This document shows positions 8,135-17,731 of a stretch of 64,000 nt of DNA, piece by piece. The notes below the pieces were generated by a model. That model ran no database searches. It saw nothing but the letters and a program-made list of their open reading frames with translations, and had not been told where the DNA came from. Source of the DNA: Methyloversatilis discipulorum (GTDB lineage Bacteria; Pseudomonadota; Gammaproteobacteria; Burkholderiales; Rhodocyclaceae); assembly GCF_000385375.1 (NCBI RefSeq), contig NZ_ARVV01000001.1, positions 2,480,001 to 2,544,000 of the forward strand. The letters run 5' to 3'. A program made the position numbers and the translations under genes. Positions within the stretch are counted from its first letter, which is position 1, and every line of letters starts with the position of its first letter.

Positions 8135-10483
8135 TCAGCCGGCGGCAACCTCGTCGCGCGGCTGTGCCAGCGCCTGACTGACCGCGCGTTCGAACATCGG
8201 CGCGGCATCGACGATACGCGCTTCGCCCCGCGCCAGTTGCAACGCCAGCGCGTCGGGCGCAATCGAGGTGGCGCGCGGCGAACCCGGATTGGTGAACAGA
8301 TAGATGCCGCGCTGCGGACTGACCCAGTTCAGGCGCATGCGCGAAAAACTGCCGTCGGGCTGCTTGAACTCGACCCAGTCGCCACGCTTCAGCTCGGCCA
8401 CCCGACCTTCGTCGGCAATGTCGAGGTGCGCCGGCAGATTGAGCGAAATGTCCTCGTACTCGAGGCCATCCTGCTCGACATGCTCGGTCACCACCTCGGG
8501 CGCAGGTACCGCATCGTTCGCCGAGCCCTCGCCCGGCACCCACTGCTTCACCGGCGGCGGCGCGCCGGGCGTCGCACCCGGCTTGATCCACTGCGCGTGC
8601 AGATCGAACAGGCCGTTGAGCAGCAGCAACTTGTCGGCCGGGTGCGCTTCGGCCGTGTCGAAACCCTGATTCAGCCTGCGCAGCAGGCCGGGCAACGCCT
8701 GCACCAGCTTGCGCCGCTCTTCCGGATCGCTCTTCGGCTGCACGCTCCAGATCAGTTCGTCCGCGGTTACCAGTGCCTGCCGATAATCGACCTCGGTATC
8801 GGCGCCGCGCTCGGCCAACGTGCGCAGCAGGCGACGCCAGACGCCGTCCAACAGGTTCTGCACCACCGCAGGCAGCGGCGTGCGCAGACGGTCGTCGACG
8901 GCGTCGTCGGCGGCGCGACGCGCATCGTCGCGGCGCAGACGTTCCTGTTCGCGCTCTTCGGCCAGACGGGCGGCCGTTTCGGCACGCTGCGACTCCTCGG
9001 ACTCGAGCGCCTCGATGAAGCTTTCGAGGTCGCTGTTGCAGGCCTCGAACAGGCTCATGTCGCGTTCGAAGTCGCGCAGGATGCGATCGACGATTTCCGC
9101 CAGCTTCACATACAGCGGATCGTCGTGGCCGACATCGCGGCCCCAGCGCAGCATGGCCTGAGAAATGAGATCGAGCAGGCGGCGCGCCGGGTGGGCCTTG
9201 CTGGAAAAGAAGCTGCGATCCAGCATGGCCACCTTGACCAGCGGGATCTGCAGCCGGCCGACCAGCGCCTTGATCGGATCGGCGATGTTCGCGTCGTCGA
9301 AGATGAGGTCGAACAGCATCGCGACGATGTCGACCGTGATCGCGTCAAACTGCCCCAGATGCCGGCCGAGATCGGAACTGCGGAAATCGCGCAGTACATT
9401 CACCGGAACGGGAAGGCCGACACCCGGGCTCACCGGCAGATGATCGGCCTCGGCCTGCAGCGCGCTCAGCGCCTCGAACACGAAGGGCGAGGCCGGCGTG
9501 AAGCCGGCGGCGGGCCCGGAGCCGCCGGCAGCAGGCACCGGAATGCCCTGGGCGGCCATCTGCCCCTGTACCAGCTGGGCCAGCATCGCATAGATGTCGC
9601 CCTCGCCATCGAAACCGCCGACGCCGGACATCGACGGATCGCCGAAGCCCTGATGCATCGATGTGGTGCCAAAACCCTGCGTCATCGAGGCGCTGCCGAA
9701 GCCCTGTACCGATGACACGGTGCCGAAGTCCGGCCGCGGCATCGCCGCCTGTTCGCCACCCGCTGCCGCCCCGGCGCCGCGCGGCCGCGTCCCGGCCATC
9801 GGTGCGCGCCGGAACCCGCGGCGCAGCCCGGGCAGCACGTTCTGGCGCACCAGCCGGGTATTCAGTTCCTGATAGAGACGGGCCAGTTCGTTGGAAATCT
9901 GCTGCTCGAGCGATTGCAGCAGCACCAGACGCATCTGCACGCCCGGATCGACCTCCTCCGACGCCGCGCGCAGCGCGTTGGCAATGGCTTCGGTACCGAT
10001 CGGATTGTCAGCATCGGTCGGATCCTGCTTGCCGAGCAGACTGCCCAGGCGCTGTTCGACCGCGTACAGATCCTCGTCGCAGTGTTCCTTCAGCTTGCGG
10101 GTGATTTCGCTGACCGCCAGATCCTGGGTCAGCACGTCCTCCTCGACCAGGCTCAGCTCGTCGAGCGATTTCGGCGCGGCGTCGGCCGAAGCCTTCAGCG
10201 GCTCACCGCGCACGCGGGCATCGAAATAGCGCGAAAGATTGTCGATGAAGGCCTGCTCGATACCGGCCCAGTTCTCGCGGGCCTTACCGCAGGTGAACAT
10301 GTAGAGGTTGCGCTGGTCGCGGTCGAGCTCGGCTTCTGCACGCGCAACCAGATCTTCCTCGATCTTGGTCAGCATGCCGTGCAGCGATTCGCGCAGACGA
10401 CGCAGCGTGAAATCGCGGCAGTCGTTGATCACGCGTCCGCGTTCGGGCGGCAGATTGGGAGGCATCGGTGAAGCGGCGCTCAT
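8135..10483 (-). CDS. DUF1631 domain-containing protein
   Basis: A 782-residue cytoplasmic protein matching DUF1631, a family known mainly from Beta- and Gammaproteobacteria, with no established biochemical role. The N-terminal helical part contains RVINDCRDFTLRRLRESL. A Gly/Ala-rich linker at about 228-290 carries a 9-residue tandem repeat. The C-terminal part ends with a small beta-rich module (about 690-760, containing GDWVEFKQPDGSFSRMRLNW) that resembles PilZ-like or SH3-like barrels. It overlaps nothing and is followed by a short gap before a convergent gene. The function call is withheld. Confidence 0.85.
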   Translation of the reverse strand: MSAASPMPPNLPPERGRVINDCRDFTLRRLRESLHGMLTKIEEDLVARAEAELDRDQRNLYMFTCGKARENWAGIEQAFIDNLSRYFDARVRGEPLKASADAAPKSLDELSLVEEDVLTQDLAVSEITRKLKEHCDEDLYAVEQRLGSLLGKQDPTDADNPIGTEAIANALRAASEEVDPGVQMRLVLLQSLEQQISNELARLYQELNTRLVRQNVLPGLRRGFRRAPMAGTRPRGAGAAAGGEQAAMPRPDFGTVSSVQGFGSASMTQGFGTTSMHQGFGDPSMSGVGGFDGEGDIYAMLAQLVQGQMAAQGIPVPAAGGSGPAAGFTPASPFVFEALSALQAEADHLPVSPGVGLPVPVNVLRDFRSSDLGRHLGQFDAITVDIVAMLFDLIFDDANIADPIKALVGRLQIPLVKVAMLDRSFFSSKAHPARRLLDLISQAMLRWGRDVGHDDPLYVKLAEIVDRILRDFERDMSLFEACNSDLESFIEALESEESQRAETAARLAEEREQERLRRDDARRAADDAVDDRLRTPLPAVVQNLLDGVWRRLLRTLAERGADTEVDYRQALVTADELIWSVQPKSDPEERRKLVQALPGLLRRLNQGFDTAEAHPADKLLLLNGLFDLHAQWIKPGATPGAPPPVKQWVPGEGSANDAVPAPEVVTEHVEQDGLEYEDISLNLPAHLDIADEGRVAELKRGDWVEFKQPDGSFSRMRLNWVSPQRGIYLFTNPGSPRATSIAPDALALQLARGEARIVDAAPMFERAVSQALAQPRDEVAAG
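9623..9730 (-). repeat. four-unit 27-bp tandem repeat inside the DUF1631 gene
   Basis: Residues 252-287 of the DUF1631 protein are four consecutive 9-residue units: DFGTVSSVQ, GFGSASMTQ, GFGTTSMHQ and GFGDPSMSG. They lie in a low-complexity linker. DNA copies have diverged, so the repeat is older than a recent slippage event. Confidence 0.8.
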
Positions 10484-10731
10484 TGTTTACCTTTGCGGTC
10501 GCTCAAAGCGACCTGAAAAGGCCGAAACCCGGGCAAGGTTCAGGTCGGAGCGCAACCTGTGGCGCAGTATAGCGGCGGCCCCGCTGTCATGGGGTGTCGT
10601 CACCCTGTAGACCGGAAACTTTGCGTCGCCGTCTTTCGACGGGTTTGCCCTGGTTCAGCTGTTATCAGATTTCACCGAAATTAACGGTCCGCGGGGCGCG
10701 GACTTGAGGGTCTCCCCGGCGGTCGAGCCGA
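10484..10731. other. intergenic region between DUF1631 and HDOD genes
   Basis: About 250 bases with a 6-bp stem hairpin GTCCGC/GCGGAC at 10687-10703, which lies about 28 bases past the HDOD stop and could be a weak terminator on the minus strand, though no T tract follows. Otherwise I see only the upstream region of the DUF1631 gene. Confidence 0.3.
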
Positions 10732-11589
10732 TCACACCTGCAGCGTCGCGATGATGGAGTCGATTTCCTCCTGCGATTCGGCCACCACCGCGTCGAGCGT
10801 TTCGTTGTCGATGTCGGCGGTGACGGTCTCGGCGATCGCCGCGTCGTGCACTGCCGTCGCACTGCAGAACGGGTTGGGGAAGGCCGCCATGCTCTCGGCC
10901 AGGAAAAGCACGTCGGCCAGCGAACGCGGCGGCACGACCGGGCCGGTGATCGACGGATCGTCGACCGCATCGATGATCTGGGTCGGCACCTTCAGCGATT
11001 CGAGCACTGCCCGGCCGACACTGCGGCTGAAACTGAACATCAGGCCGCTCAATTCTTCCTCGCGCTGCAGCAGCGCCGGGAAGGCGGAGGCGCGGGCCAA
11101 CAGGTAGAACTGGCCGATCTCGTGCACCACACCGGCGAACATGGCCGCATCGGCGTTCAGTCGCGACAGCCTGCGCGCGATCACATAGCTCAGCGCCGAC
11201 ACGTGGATGGTGTGCTGCCACAGATCGTGCGTCATCACGCGCAGTCGCTCGTCGGCACGCGCATCGACCATCTGGCGGACGATGAGCGACATCGTGAGCA
11301 TGCGGATCGGCTCGGTGCCGACCCGGTTGACCGCGGTGCGCACGTCGGTGATTTCGTTGCCGCTGCGGTTGTAGGCGACCGAGTTGGCCAGACGCAGCGC
11401 CTTCGCGCTGAGCACCGGTTCGGCGCCGACCAGGCGCGCGACCTCGTTGATGTTGATGTCCGGGTTTTCGAGCGCCTGGCGGATGCGCAGCGAAACGTCG
11501 ATGCTGGTCGGGAACACGATGTCCCCCGATTCCAGTTCGGCCGAAAGTCGTTGCAGTGCTTCAAGCGATGCGTTCACCGGCTCACCCAT
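10732..11589 (-). CDS. HDOD-domain signalling protein
   Basis: A 285-residue protein with an HDOD domain over most of its length (about 20-225). The degenerate HD core is seen in AMFAGVVHEIGQFYLL. HDOD proteins lack the complete metal-binding set of true HD phosphohydrolases and act in signalling, often with cyclic-di-GMP or chemotaxis circuits. No other domain is attached. ATG 11589 is preferred because GGGGAC lies 8 bases upstream; GTG 11610 would extend it by seven residues. It follows thrC by about 90 bases on the same strand, but co-transcription is uncertain. Confidence 0.85.
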   Translation of the reverse strand: MGEPVNASLEALQRLSAELESGDIVFPTSIDVSLRIRQALENPDININEVARLVGAEPVLSAKALRLANSVAYNRSGNEITDVRTAVNRVGTEPIRMLTMSLIVRQMVDARADERLRVMTHDLWQHTIHVSALSYVIARRLSRLNADAAMFAGVVHEIGQFYLLARASAFPALLQREEELSGLMFSFSRSVGRAVLESLKVPTQIIDAVDDPSITGPVVPPRSLADVLFLAESMAAFPNPFCSATAVHDAAIAETVTADIDNETLDAVVAESQEEIDSIIATLQV

Positions 11590-11678
11590 GAGTTGTCCCC
11601 GTACATACACAGTTCGATGTACGGGTCTACGGCAGGCCGGCGAATGTCTTGAATCCGTGGGGCGAGCGCCCCCTGCGC

Positions 11679-13124
11679 TCAGCCGGCGTGGCGCGCGATG
11701 TAATTCTTCATGGCCGCCACGTCGGCATCCATCACCTCGAAGCGCTGCGGCAGCGATTCCAGGTTTTCCATGCCGGCCGGGCGTACCGGTTCGCGGCCCA
11801 GCGCCTCGACCACGGTTTCCGAGAACTTTGCCGGCAACGCGGTTTCCAGCACGATCATCGGCACGCCGGCTTCGCGCAGCTCCAGCGCGACCTTGAGGCC
11901 GTCAGCCGTGTGCGTATCGATGGCGCGCCCCCAGCGTTCGCTGGCCAGCCGCATCGTGGCGACGCGGTGCGCGTGATTGCTCGCGCCGGACTGGAATCCG
12001 TATTCGGAAGCCACCTTGCCGAACAGCGACGACGCCGACAGATCGAACGGACGGCCGCGATCGACCTCGCCCCACATCGCCCGAACCTGGGCGGCGTCGT
12101 GGCCGACCAGGTCGTAGATGAAGCGCTCGAAATTGCTGGCCTTGGAAATGTCCATCGACGGGCTGGTCGTGTGCAGCGTTTCGGCGGTGGCGCGCGGACG
12201 ATAGACGCCGGTACGGAAGAACTCGTCGAGCACGTCGTTCTCGTTGGTCGCCACGACCAGGTGACGGATGGGCAGGCCCATCATGCGAGCGATGTGGCCG
12301 GCGCATACATTGCCGAAGTTGCCGGACGGCACGGTGAAGCTCACCTGTTCGCCGTTGTGCTTGGTCGCCGCGAAATAGCCCTTGAAGTAGTACACGACCT
12401 GGGCCGACACGCGCGCCCAGTTGATCGAATTGACCGTGCCGATGCAGTACTTCGACTTGAAGTCGAGATCGTTGGACACCGCCTTGACCATGTCCTGGCA
12501 ATCGTCGAACACGCCGCGGACCGCGATGTTGAAAATGTTCGGATCCTGCAGGCTGAACATCTGCGCCGTCTGGAAACGGCTCATCTTGCCGTGCGGGCTC
12601 AGCATGAACACGCGCACGCCGTGCTTGCCGCGCATCGCGTATTCGGCGCTGGAGCCGGTGTCGCCCGACGTGGCACCGAAGATGTTCAGCTGCTGGCCGC
12701 TCTTCTCCAGCGCGTACTCGAACAGATTGCCGAGCAGCTGCATCGCCATGTCCTTGAATGCCAGCGTCGGGCCGTTGGACAGTTCGAGCAGGTGCAGGCC
12801 GGGCTCCAGCGTGTACAGCGGCGTGATGTCGCGCGCATCCGAGCCGGACACCGTGTTGCGATACACCTCCGGCGTATAGGTGCGGTCGATCAGCGCCTTC
12901 AGGTCGGCGGCCGGAATGTCGTCGGCGAAGCGCGACAGGATGGCGAAGGCGAGCTGGCGGTAATCCATGCCGCGCATCGCTTCGAGATCGGTCGCCGTGA
13001 ACCGCGGGTACTGCACGGGCATGGCGAGACCGCCATCTTCCATCAGGCCGCCCAGCAGGATTTCGGTGAAGCGCTTCTGCGGCGCCTGGCCGCGGGTGGA
13101 TACGTAGTACATCGCGTCGTGCAT
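11679..13124 (-). CDS. thrC: threonine synthase
   Basis: PLP enzyme converting O-phospho-homoserine to threonine. The 481-residue product has the family N-terminus YYVSTRG (6-12), the PLP lysine in LAFKDMAMQ (K124) and the phosphate-binding loop GATSGDTGSSAEY (about 151-163). Length fits the long proteobacterial class. ATG 13124 is used; ATG 13112 (MYYVSTRG) is equally close to the conserved start and neither has a clear ribosome site. hom and alaT lie on the same strand 1.4 kb upstream but are separated by an opposite-strand gene, so thrC needs its own promoter. Confidence 0.95.
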   Translation of the reverse strand: MHDAMYYVSTRGQAPQKRFTEILLGGLMEDGGLAMPVQYPRFTATDLEAMRGMDYRQLAFAILSRFADDIPAADLKALIDRTYTPEVYRNTVSGSDARDITPLYTLEPGLHLLELSNGPTLAFKDMAMQLLGNLFEYALEKSGQQLNIFGATSGDTGSSAEYAMRGKHGVRVFMLSPHGKMSRFQTAQMFSLQDPNIFNIAVRGVFDDCQDMVKAVSNDLDFKSKYCIGTVNSINWARVSAQVVYYFKGYFAATKHNGEQVSFTVPSGNFGNVCAGHIARMMGLPIRHLVVATNENDVLDEFFRTGVYRPRATAETLHTTSPSMDISKASNFERFIYDLVGHDAAQVRAMWGEVDRGRPFDLSASSLFGKVASEYGFQSGASNHAHRVATMRLASERWGRAIDTHTADGLKVALELREAGVPMIVLETALPAKFSETVVEALGREPVRPAGMENLESLPQRFEVMDADVAAMKNYIARHAG

Positions 13125-13287
13125 CGGATTCGTGGTCGAAAAGCGGCGCGCGGAGCGCGCGCAAGGGGCATTAATCTAGCACAGCGTACCGCCAGCCCCC
13201 GGCCGGCGTTCGCCGTAGTTATGGGCACATGTTCGCACCACAATGGGGCGTACAGGTAGACTGCCGGGTTTTGTCCGGACCGTATCG

Positions 13288-14475
13288 ATGACCGGCCTGA
13301 CCGAACTGCTGCGGCGCCACCTGGTGTCCGACGCACCGCCGCTGTCCCGCGCGGAACGCTGGCGCAGCACGCTCGCCGGCTTCTTCGGCCTGCTGCTGTT
13401 CGAGGGCGTGCTCTTCGTGCTGCCGCTCGGTGCGGCGGAAAAACGCATCCTGGCGCCGCTGGGCGCGACCTCCGTCATCCTTTTCGCGCTGCCGCACAGC
13501 CCGCTGGCCCAGCCGTGGTCAGTGATCGGCGGCCTGCTGCTGTCTGCACCACTGGGCTACGCCTGTGGTCACTGGCTGCCGGCCGGACCGTGGGTGATGG
13601 CGGTCGCGCTGGCGGCGTCGATCTGGCTCACCGCATGGGCGCGCTGCATCCACCCGCCCGCTGGCGCGATGGCGCTGACCATGGCCATGGCCGCCGCCCA
13701 GGGCGCGACCATCGAGCCTGCCTTGATGGCGACGGCGGCAAACACGATCGCCATCATGGTGGCGGTGGTGGTGGTGAACAACCTCGTTCCCGGCCGCCAT
13801 TACCCGCAGGGCACGCCGCCTGCCGCCCAGCAGCAGATGCATCAGGCGCCGCCCGTCATCGCCCACCGCGATCTGGAGGCAGCGCTGAGCGAGATCGACA
13901 GCTTCCTCGACATTCGCGAGGACGATCTGGTCGATCTCTACGAGCGCACGTTGCGGCATGCCTTCAAGCGCGTGCATCGCATGCGCTGCGGCGATCTGAT
14001 CGATGGCGCCGTCACGGCGCCCGCCGTCGAATTCGCGACGCCGCTGGCGGACGCCTGGCTGCTGATGCGCAAGCTGCGGGTCGATACGCTACCGGTGGTC
14101 GACCGCAGCCGACGGGTGATCGGCCTGCTGTCGCTGGAGGACTTCCTGCGCGAGGTGTCGCCCGAGGCGAACCGATCGATGGGCGAAGCCGTGCGCCATC
14201 TGCTGGCGCGCTCGCCGCACACGCATTCGGACAAGGCGGAAGTGGTCGGACAGATGATGCGCGAGGTGCGCGACGGCGTGCTGGTGCTGCGCCAGAACGA
14301 CAGCGTGGCCGACGCGGCGGAGGCGCTGGCCTCCGGTCGTCAGCCGGCGGTACCGGTGATCAATGGCGCCGACCGCCTGGTCGGCATGCTGGATCGCACC
14401 GACATGGTGGCGGCGCTGTATCACCGGATCGAACTGGCCGACGCGATGAGCGCCGAGCCGGCGCCGGCCGGCTGA
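13288..14475 (+). CDS. HPP-family membrane protein with CBS pair
   Basis: A 395-residue protein with an N-terminal HPP membrane domain (about residues 20-165, four hydrophobic segments, signature ARCIHPPAGAMAL) and a cytoplasmic C-terminal pair of CBS motifs (about 230-385; VDTLPVVDRSRRVIGLLSLE is part of the first). HPP proteins are linked to nitrite or anion transport in some organisms, and CBS pairs usually sense adenine nucleotides. The transported solute is not known. ATG 13288 matches where the family begins; ATG 13243 would add 15 residues. It lies inverted between hom and thrC. Confidence 0.85.
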   Translation: MTGLTELLRRHLVSDAPPLSRAERWRSTLAGFFGLLLFEGVLFVLPLGAAEKRILAPLGATSVILFALPHSPLAQPWSVIGGLLLSAPLGYACGHWLPAGPWVMAVALAASIWLTAWARCIHPPAGAMALTMAMAAAQGATIEPALMATAANTIAIMVAVVVVNNLVPGRHYPQGTPPAAQQQMHQAPPVIAHRDLEAALSEIDSFLDIREDDLVDLYERTLRHAFKRVHRMRCGDLIDGAVTAPAVEFATPLADAWLLMRKLRVDTLPVVDRSRRVIGLLSLEDFLREVSPEANRSMGEAVRHLLARSPHTHSDKAEVVGQMMREVRDGVLVLRQNDSVADAAEALASGRQPAVPVINGADRLVGMLDRTDMVAALYHRIELADAMSAEPAPAG

Positions 14476-14496
14476 GCGCCGGCCCGCCCTGCCCGC

Positions 14497-15810
14497 TCAG
14501 CCGTTCAGTTCTTCCAGACGCAGGCGCGTCACCGCGCCCACTGTGCTGTCCAGCGCCTCGATGCGGACGATGGCCGCGTCGACCTGCTTCTCGCGGGTGA
14601 CGTGGGTAAGCATGATGATGTTGGCCTGCTGCTCGCCCTCCGACGGCTCCTTCTGCAGCATCGCGTCGATGCTGATGCCCTGGTCGGCGAGGATGCGGGT
14701 GATGTCGGCCAGCACACCGGGTTTGTCCTGCACCCGGAGACGCAAGTAGTAGGCGCTCTCGACCTCGCTGATCGGCAGGATCGGGGTATCGGACAGCTGA
14801 TCGGCGCGGAAGGCGAGGTGAGGCACGCGGTGTTCCGGGTCGGCGGTGTGCAGACGGGTCACGTCGACCAGATCGGCGATGACTGCGCTGGCCGTCGGTT
14901 CGGCGCCGGCGCCGCGGCCGTAGTACAGCGTCGCGCCCACCGCGTCGCCCTTCACCACGACGGCGTTCATCACGCCTTCGACGTTGGCGATCAGGCGCTT
15001 GGCCGGAATCAACGTCGGATGCACGCGCAGCTCGAAGCCGTCGGCCTTGCGCTTGGTGATGCCCAGCAGCTTGATGCGGTAGCCCAGTTCTTCGGCGTAG
15101 CGGATGTCGTCGGCGGTCAGCTTGGTGATGCCCTCGATGTGGGCGCGCTCGAACTGCACCGGGATGCCGAAGGCCAGCGCCGACAGCAGCGTGATCTTGT
15201 GGGCGGCATCGACGCCTTCGATGTCGAAGGTCGGGTCGGCTTCGGCATAGCCCAGGCGCTGCGCGTCGGCCAGCGCGTCGGCAAAGGTAAGGCCCTTGTC
15301 GCGCATCTCCGACAGGATGTAATTGGTGGTGCCGTTGATGATGCCGGCGATCCAGTCGATGCGGTTGGCGGTCAGGCCTTCGCGTACCGCCTTGATGATG
15401 GGAATGCCGCCCGCCACGGCCGCCTCGAACGCCACCATGACGCCCTTGGCCTGTGCCGCGGCGAAGATTTCCTGGCCGTGCACGGCGAGCAGCGCCTTGT
15501 TGGCGGTCACCACGTGCTTGCCGTTGGCGATCGCCTCCAGTACCAGCTGCTTGGCCACGGTGTAGCCGCCGATCAGCTCGACCACGATATCGATGCTGGG
15601 GTCACGCACCACCTCGAAGGCGTCGCCGGTCACGCGGGCGGCACCACCGGTCATCGACTTCGCGCGCTCGACGTCGCGATCGGCGACGGCGGTGATCTGG
15701 ATCGGGCGACCGGCGCGACGGGTGATTTCTTCCTGGTTGCGCGTAAGCACCGTCCAGGTGCCGCCGCCGACGGTGCCGATGCCGAGCAGGCCTACGTTGA
15801 TGGGTTTCAT
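14497..15810 (-). CDS. hom: homoserine dehydrogenase
   Basis: NAD(P)H-dependent reduction of aspartate semialdehyde to homoserine, the branch point to threonine and methionine. The 437 residues show the nucleotide-binding loop GIGTVGGG (10-17), the catalytic domain with GIINGTTNYILSEM, and a C-terminal ACT domain (about 350-430, RVQDKPGVLADITRILADQG) that normally gives threonine feedback inhibition. AGGGAC precedes the ATG. It is the third gene of an alaT-GNAT-hom unit; the gap after the GNAT gene is 36 bases. Confidence 0.96.
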   Translation of the reverse strand: MKPINVGLLGIGTVGGGTWTVLTRNQEEITRRAGRPIQITAVADRDVERAKSMTGGAARVTGDAFEVVRDPSIDIVVELIGGYTVAKQLVLEAIANGKHVVTANKALLAVHGQEIFAAAQAKGVMVAFEAAVAGGIPIIKAVREGLTANRIDWIAGIINGTTNYILSEMRDKGLTFADALADAQRLGYAEADPTFDIEGVDAAHKITLLSALAFGIPVQFERAHIEGITKLTADDIRYAEELGYRIKLLGITKRKADGFELRVHPTLIPAKRLIANVEGVMNAVVVKGDAVGATLYYGRGAGAEPTASAVIADLVDVTRLHTADPEHRVPHLAFRADQLSDTPILPISEVESAYYLRLRVQDKPGVLADITRILADQGISIDAMLQKEPSEGEQQANIIMLTHVTREKQVDAAIVRIEALDSTVGAVTRLRLEELNG

Positions 15811-15846
15811 GCTGTCCCTCGTCTTGTAATGGGTGCCGCGGACCGG

Positions 15847-16305
15847 TCAGGCCAGGTCACGCGAAAAATGAAAACAGGCGATGTGCATGCCTTCGCGATG
15901 GTAGAAGCGGTGCGCATCGACGCGATGGGTGCCGGAATCCAGCCGCAGCCGGGTCGCGCCGCGCGACTTCGCCTCGGCCGCCAGCCAGTCGAGCAGCCGC
16001 TTGCCGACACCGCGCGAGCGCGCCGCCGGATCGGTCACCAGATCATCGACGTAGAAGAACACACCGCAGGACGTGTTGCGATAGCTGCGGAAGACCGTGA
16101 CACCGACGACCTCACCGTCAGCGACGGCAACCGCGATCTCGCCGCCGTCGGCCACGATGCCCTGCATCGTGCCGGCGTAGTCAGCCGGCAGATCCGGCCG
16201 CAGCGCGCGATGCACGGTTTCGGCCCTGGCGAGCCAGCCCGGTTCCGTTACCGCGCGAGCAACAGCCACGCGCACCACGTCGAGCGCCGGCGACTCAGGT
16301 GCCAT
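15847..16305 (-). CDS. GNAT-family N-acetyltransferase
   Basis: A 152-residue acetyl-CoA-dependent acetyltransferase. The acetyl-CoA pyrophosphate-binding motif is visible as ARSRGVGKRLLDWL (about 95-108), preceded by the beta strand FFYVDDLVTDP and followed by RFYHREGM. The acceptor is unknown. Its ATG overlaps the alaT stop by 11 bases, and hom follows, so it is inside the threonine/alanine operon. A role in amino-acid metabolism is possible but not shown. Confidence 0.85.
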   Translation of the reverse strand: MAPESPALDVVRVAVARAVTEPGWLARAETVHRALRPDLPADYAGTMQGIVADGGEIAVAVADGEVVGVTVFRSYRNTSCGVFFYVDDLVTDPAARSRGVGKRLLDWLAAEAKSRGATRLRLDSGTHRVDAHRFYHREGMHIACFHFSRDLA

Positions 16306-17566
16306 GACGTTTGCGGTAGCCGTCGAGGAAGCGTGCGATGCGGCCGATGGCGTCGCGCAGGTCGTCCTCGTGCGGCAGGAAGACGACGCGGAAGTGGTCA
16401 GGGCGCGGCCAGTTGAAGCCAGTGCCCTGCACCAGCAGCACGCGCTGCTCCTCCAGCAGTTCGAGGATGAAGCGCTGGTCGTCCTCGATCGGGTAGATCT
16501 TCGGATCGAGCTTCGGAAAGAGGTAGAGCGAAGCGCGCGGCTTGACGCAGCTCACGCCCGGTATGTCGGTCAGCAGTTCCCACGCCACGTCGCGCTGACG
16601 CGCCAGACGGCCGCCCGGCTTGATCAGGTCATTGATGCTCTGGTAGCCGCCAAGCGCGGTCTGGATTGCGAACTGGCCCGGCACGTTCGAACACAGGCGC
16701 ATCGACGCCAGCATGTTCAGGCCGTCGATGTAATCGCGCGCGTGGCGCTTGTCGCCGGACACCACCATCCAGCCGGCGCGGTAGCCGCAGGCGCGGTAGT
16801 TTTTCGACAGACCGTTGAAGGTGACGAACAGCAGATCGTCGGCCAGCGAGGCGATCGAGGTGTGGGTGGCGCCGTCGTACAGCGTCTTGTCGTAGATCTC
16901 GTCGGCGAACACGATGAGCTTGTGCTCGCGCGCGATCTGCACCAGGTCGCGCAGCAGATCATCGGAATACAGTGCGCCGGTCGGGTTGTTCGGGTTGATG
17001 ATGACGATGGCGCGAGTGCTCGACGTGATCTTCGAACGGATGTCGTTGAGGTCGGGCATCCAGTCGGCGCCCTCGTCGCAGATGTAATGGCGGGCAGTAC
17101 CGCCGGCCAGCGTCACTGCGGCGGTCCACAGCGGATAGTCGGGCGCCGGTACCAGCACCTCGTCACCGGTGTTGAGCAGGCCCTGCATCGCCATCACGAT
17201 CAGTTCGGACGCGCCGTTGCCGATGAAGATGTCGTCCACGCCGACGCCGGGAATCCTCTTCTCCTGGCAGTACTGCATGATGGCCTTGCGCGGCGCGAAC
17301 AGGCCGCGCGAGTCGGTGTAGCCGGCGGCATCGGGCAGATTGCGGATTACGTCCTGGACGATCTCTTCCGGCGCATCGAAGCCAAACGGTGCGAGGTTCC
17401 CGATGTTGAGCTTGATGATGCGGTGGCCGTCCTCCTCCATCTGGCGGGCACGGGCGAGGACGGGGCCGCGGATGTCGTAACAGACGTTGGCGAGCTTGGA
17501 CGACTTAGTGACCGGCGGATGCACGATGGCGGACTCGGATGACTCTTTGGGCGTATGGCGGGACAT
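16295..17566 (-). CDS. alaT: PLP-dependent aminotransferase, AlaT type
   Basis: Class I/II aminotransferase, most similar to glutamate-pyruvate aminotransferase AlaT, which commonly precedes hom-thrC in Betaproteobacteria. The 423-residue product has the PLP lysine K255 in NGLSKNYRACGYRAGW, the cofactor-contacting NPNNPTG (191-197) and ADEIYD (221-226). AGG lies 8 bases before the ATG. It is divergent from the Mth938-like gene. The preferred substrate is inferred from context and family. Confidence 0.9.
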   Translation of the reverse strand: MSRHTPKESSESAIVHPPVTKSSKLANVCYDIRGPVLARARQMEEDGHRIIKLNIGNLAPFGFDAPEEIVQDVIRNLPDAAGYTDSRGLFAPRKAIMQYCQEKRIPGVGVDDIFIGNGASELIVMAMQGLLNTGDEVLVPAPDYPLWTAAVTLAGGTARHYICDEGADWMPDLNDIRSKITSSTRAIVIINPNNPTGALYSDDLLRDLVQIAREHKLIVFADEIYDKTLYDGATHTSIASLADDLLFVTFNGLSKNYRACGYRAGWMVVSGDKRHARDYIDGLNMLASMRLCSNVPGQFAIQTALGGYQSINDLIKPGGRLARQRDVAWELLTDIPGVSCVKPRASLYLFPKLDPKIYPIEDDQRFILELLEEQRVLLVQGTGFNWPRPDHFRVVFLPHEDDLRDAIGRIARFLDGYRKRHGT

Positions 17567-17731
17567 GTGGATTACCTATGCGGCGGCGCGCGCGCACTTG
17601 CCGCTGCCCTGGCAACATTGCCGACAGGCGAAAAAGGTATGATTGTAAGCGACCGCCGAAAGCAGGGCAAAACCGTTCTGGCGGCCACGACGATACAGTT
17701 GCGAACCACCCCGGACATCACCCCACGCGAC

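Noticed and set aside
14602..16416. 604-codon plus-strand open frame opposite hom and the GNAT gene
   Set aside because: Shadow of two real genes; composition is His/Asp/Arg-rich with no domain.
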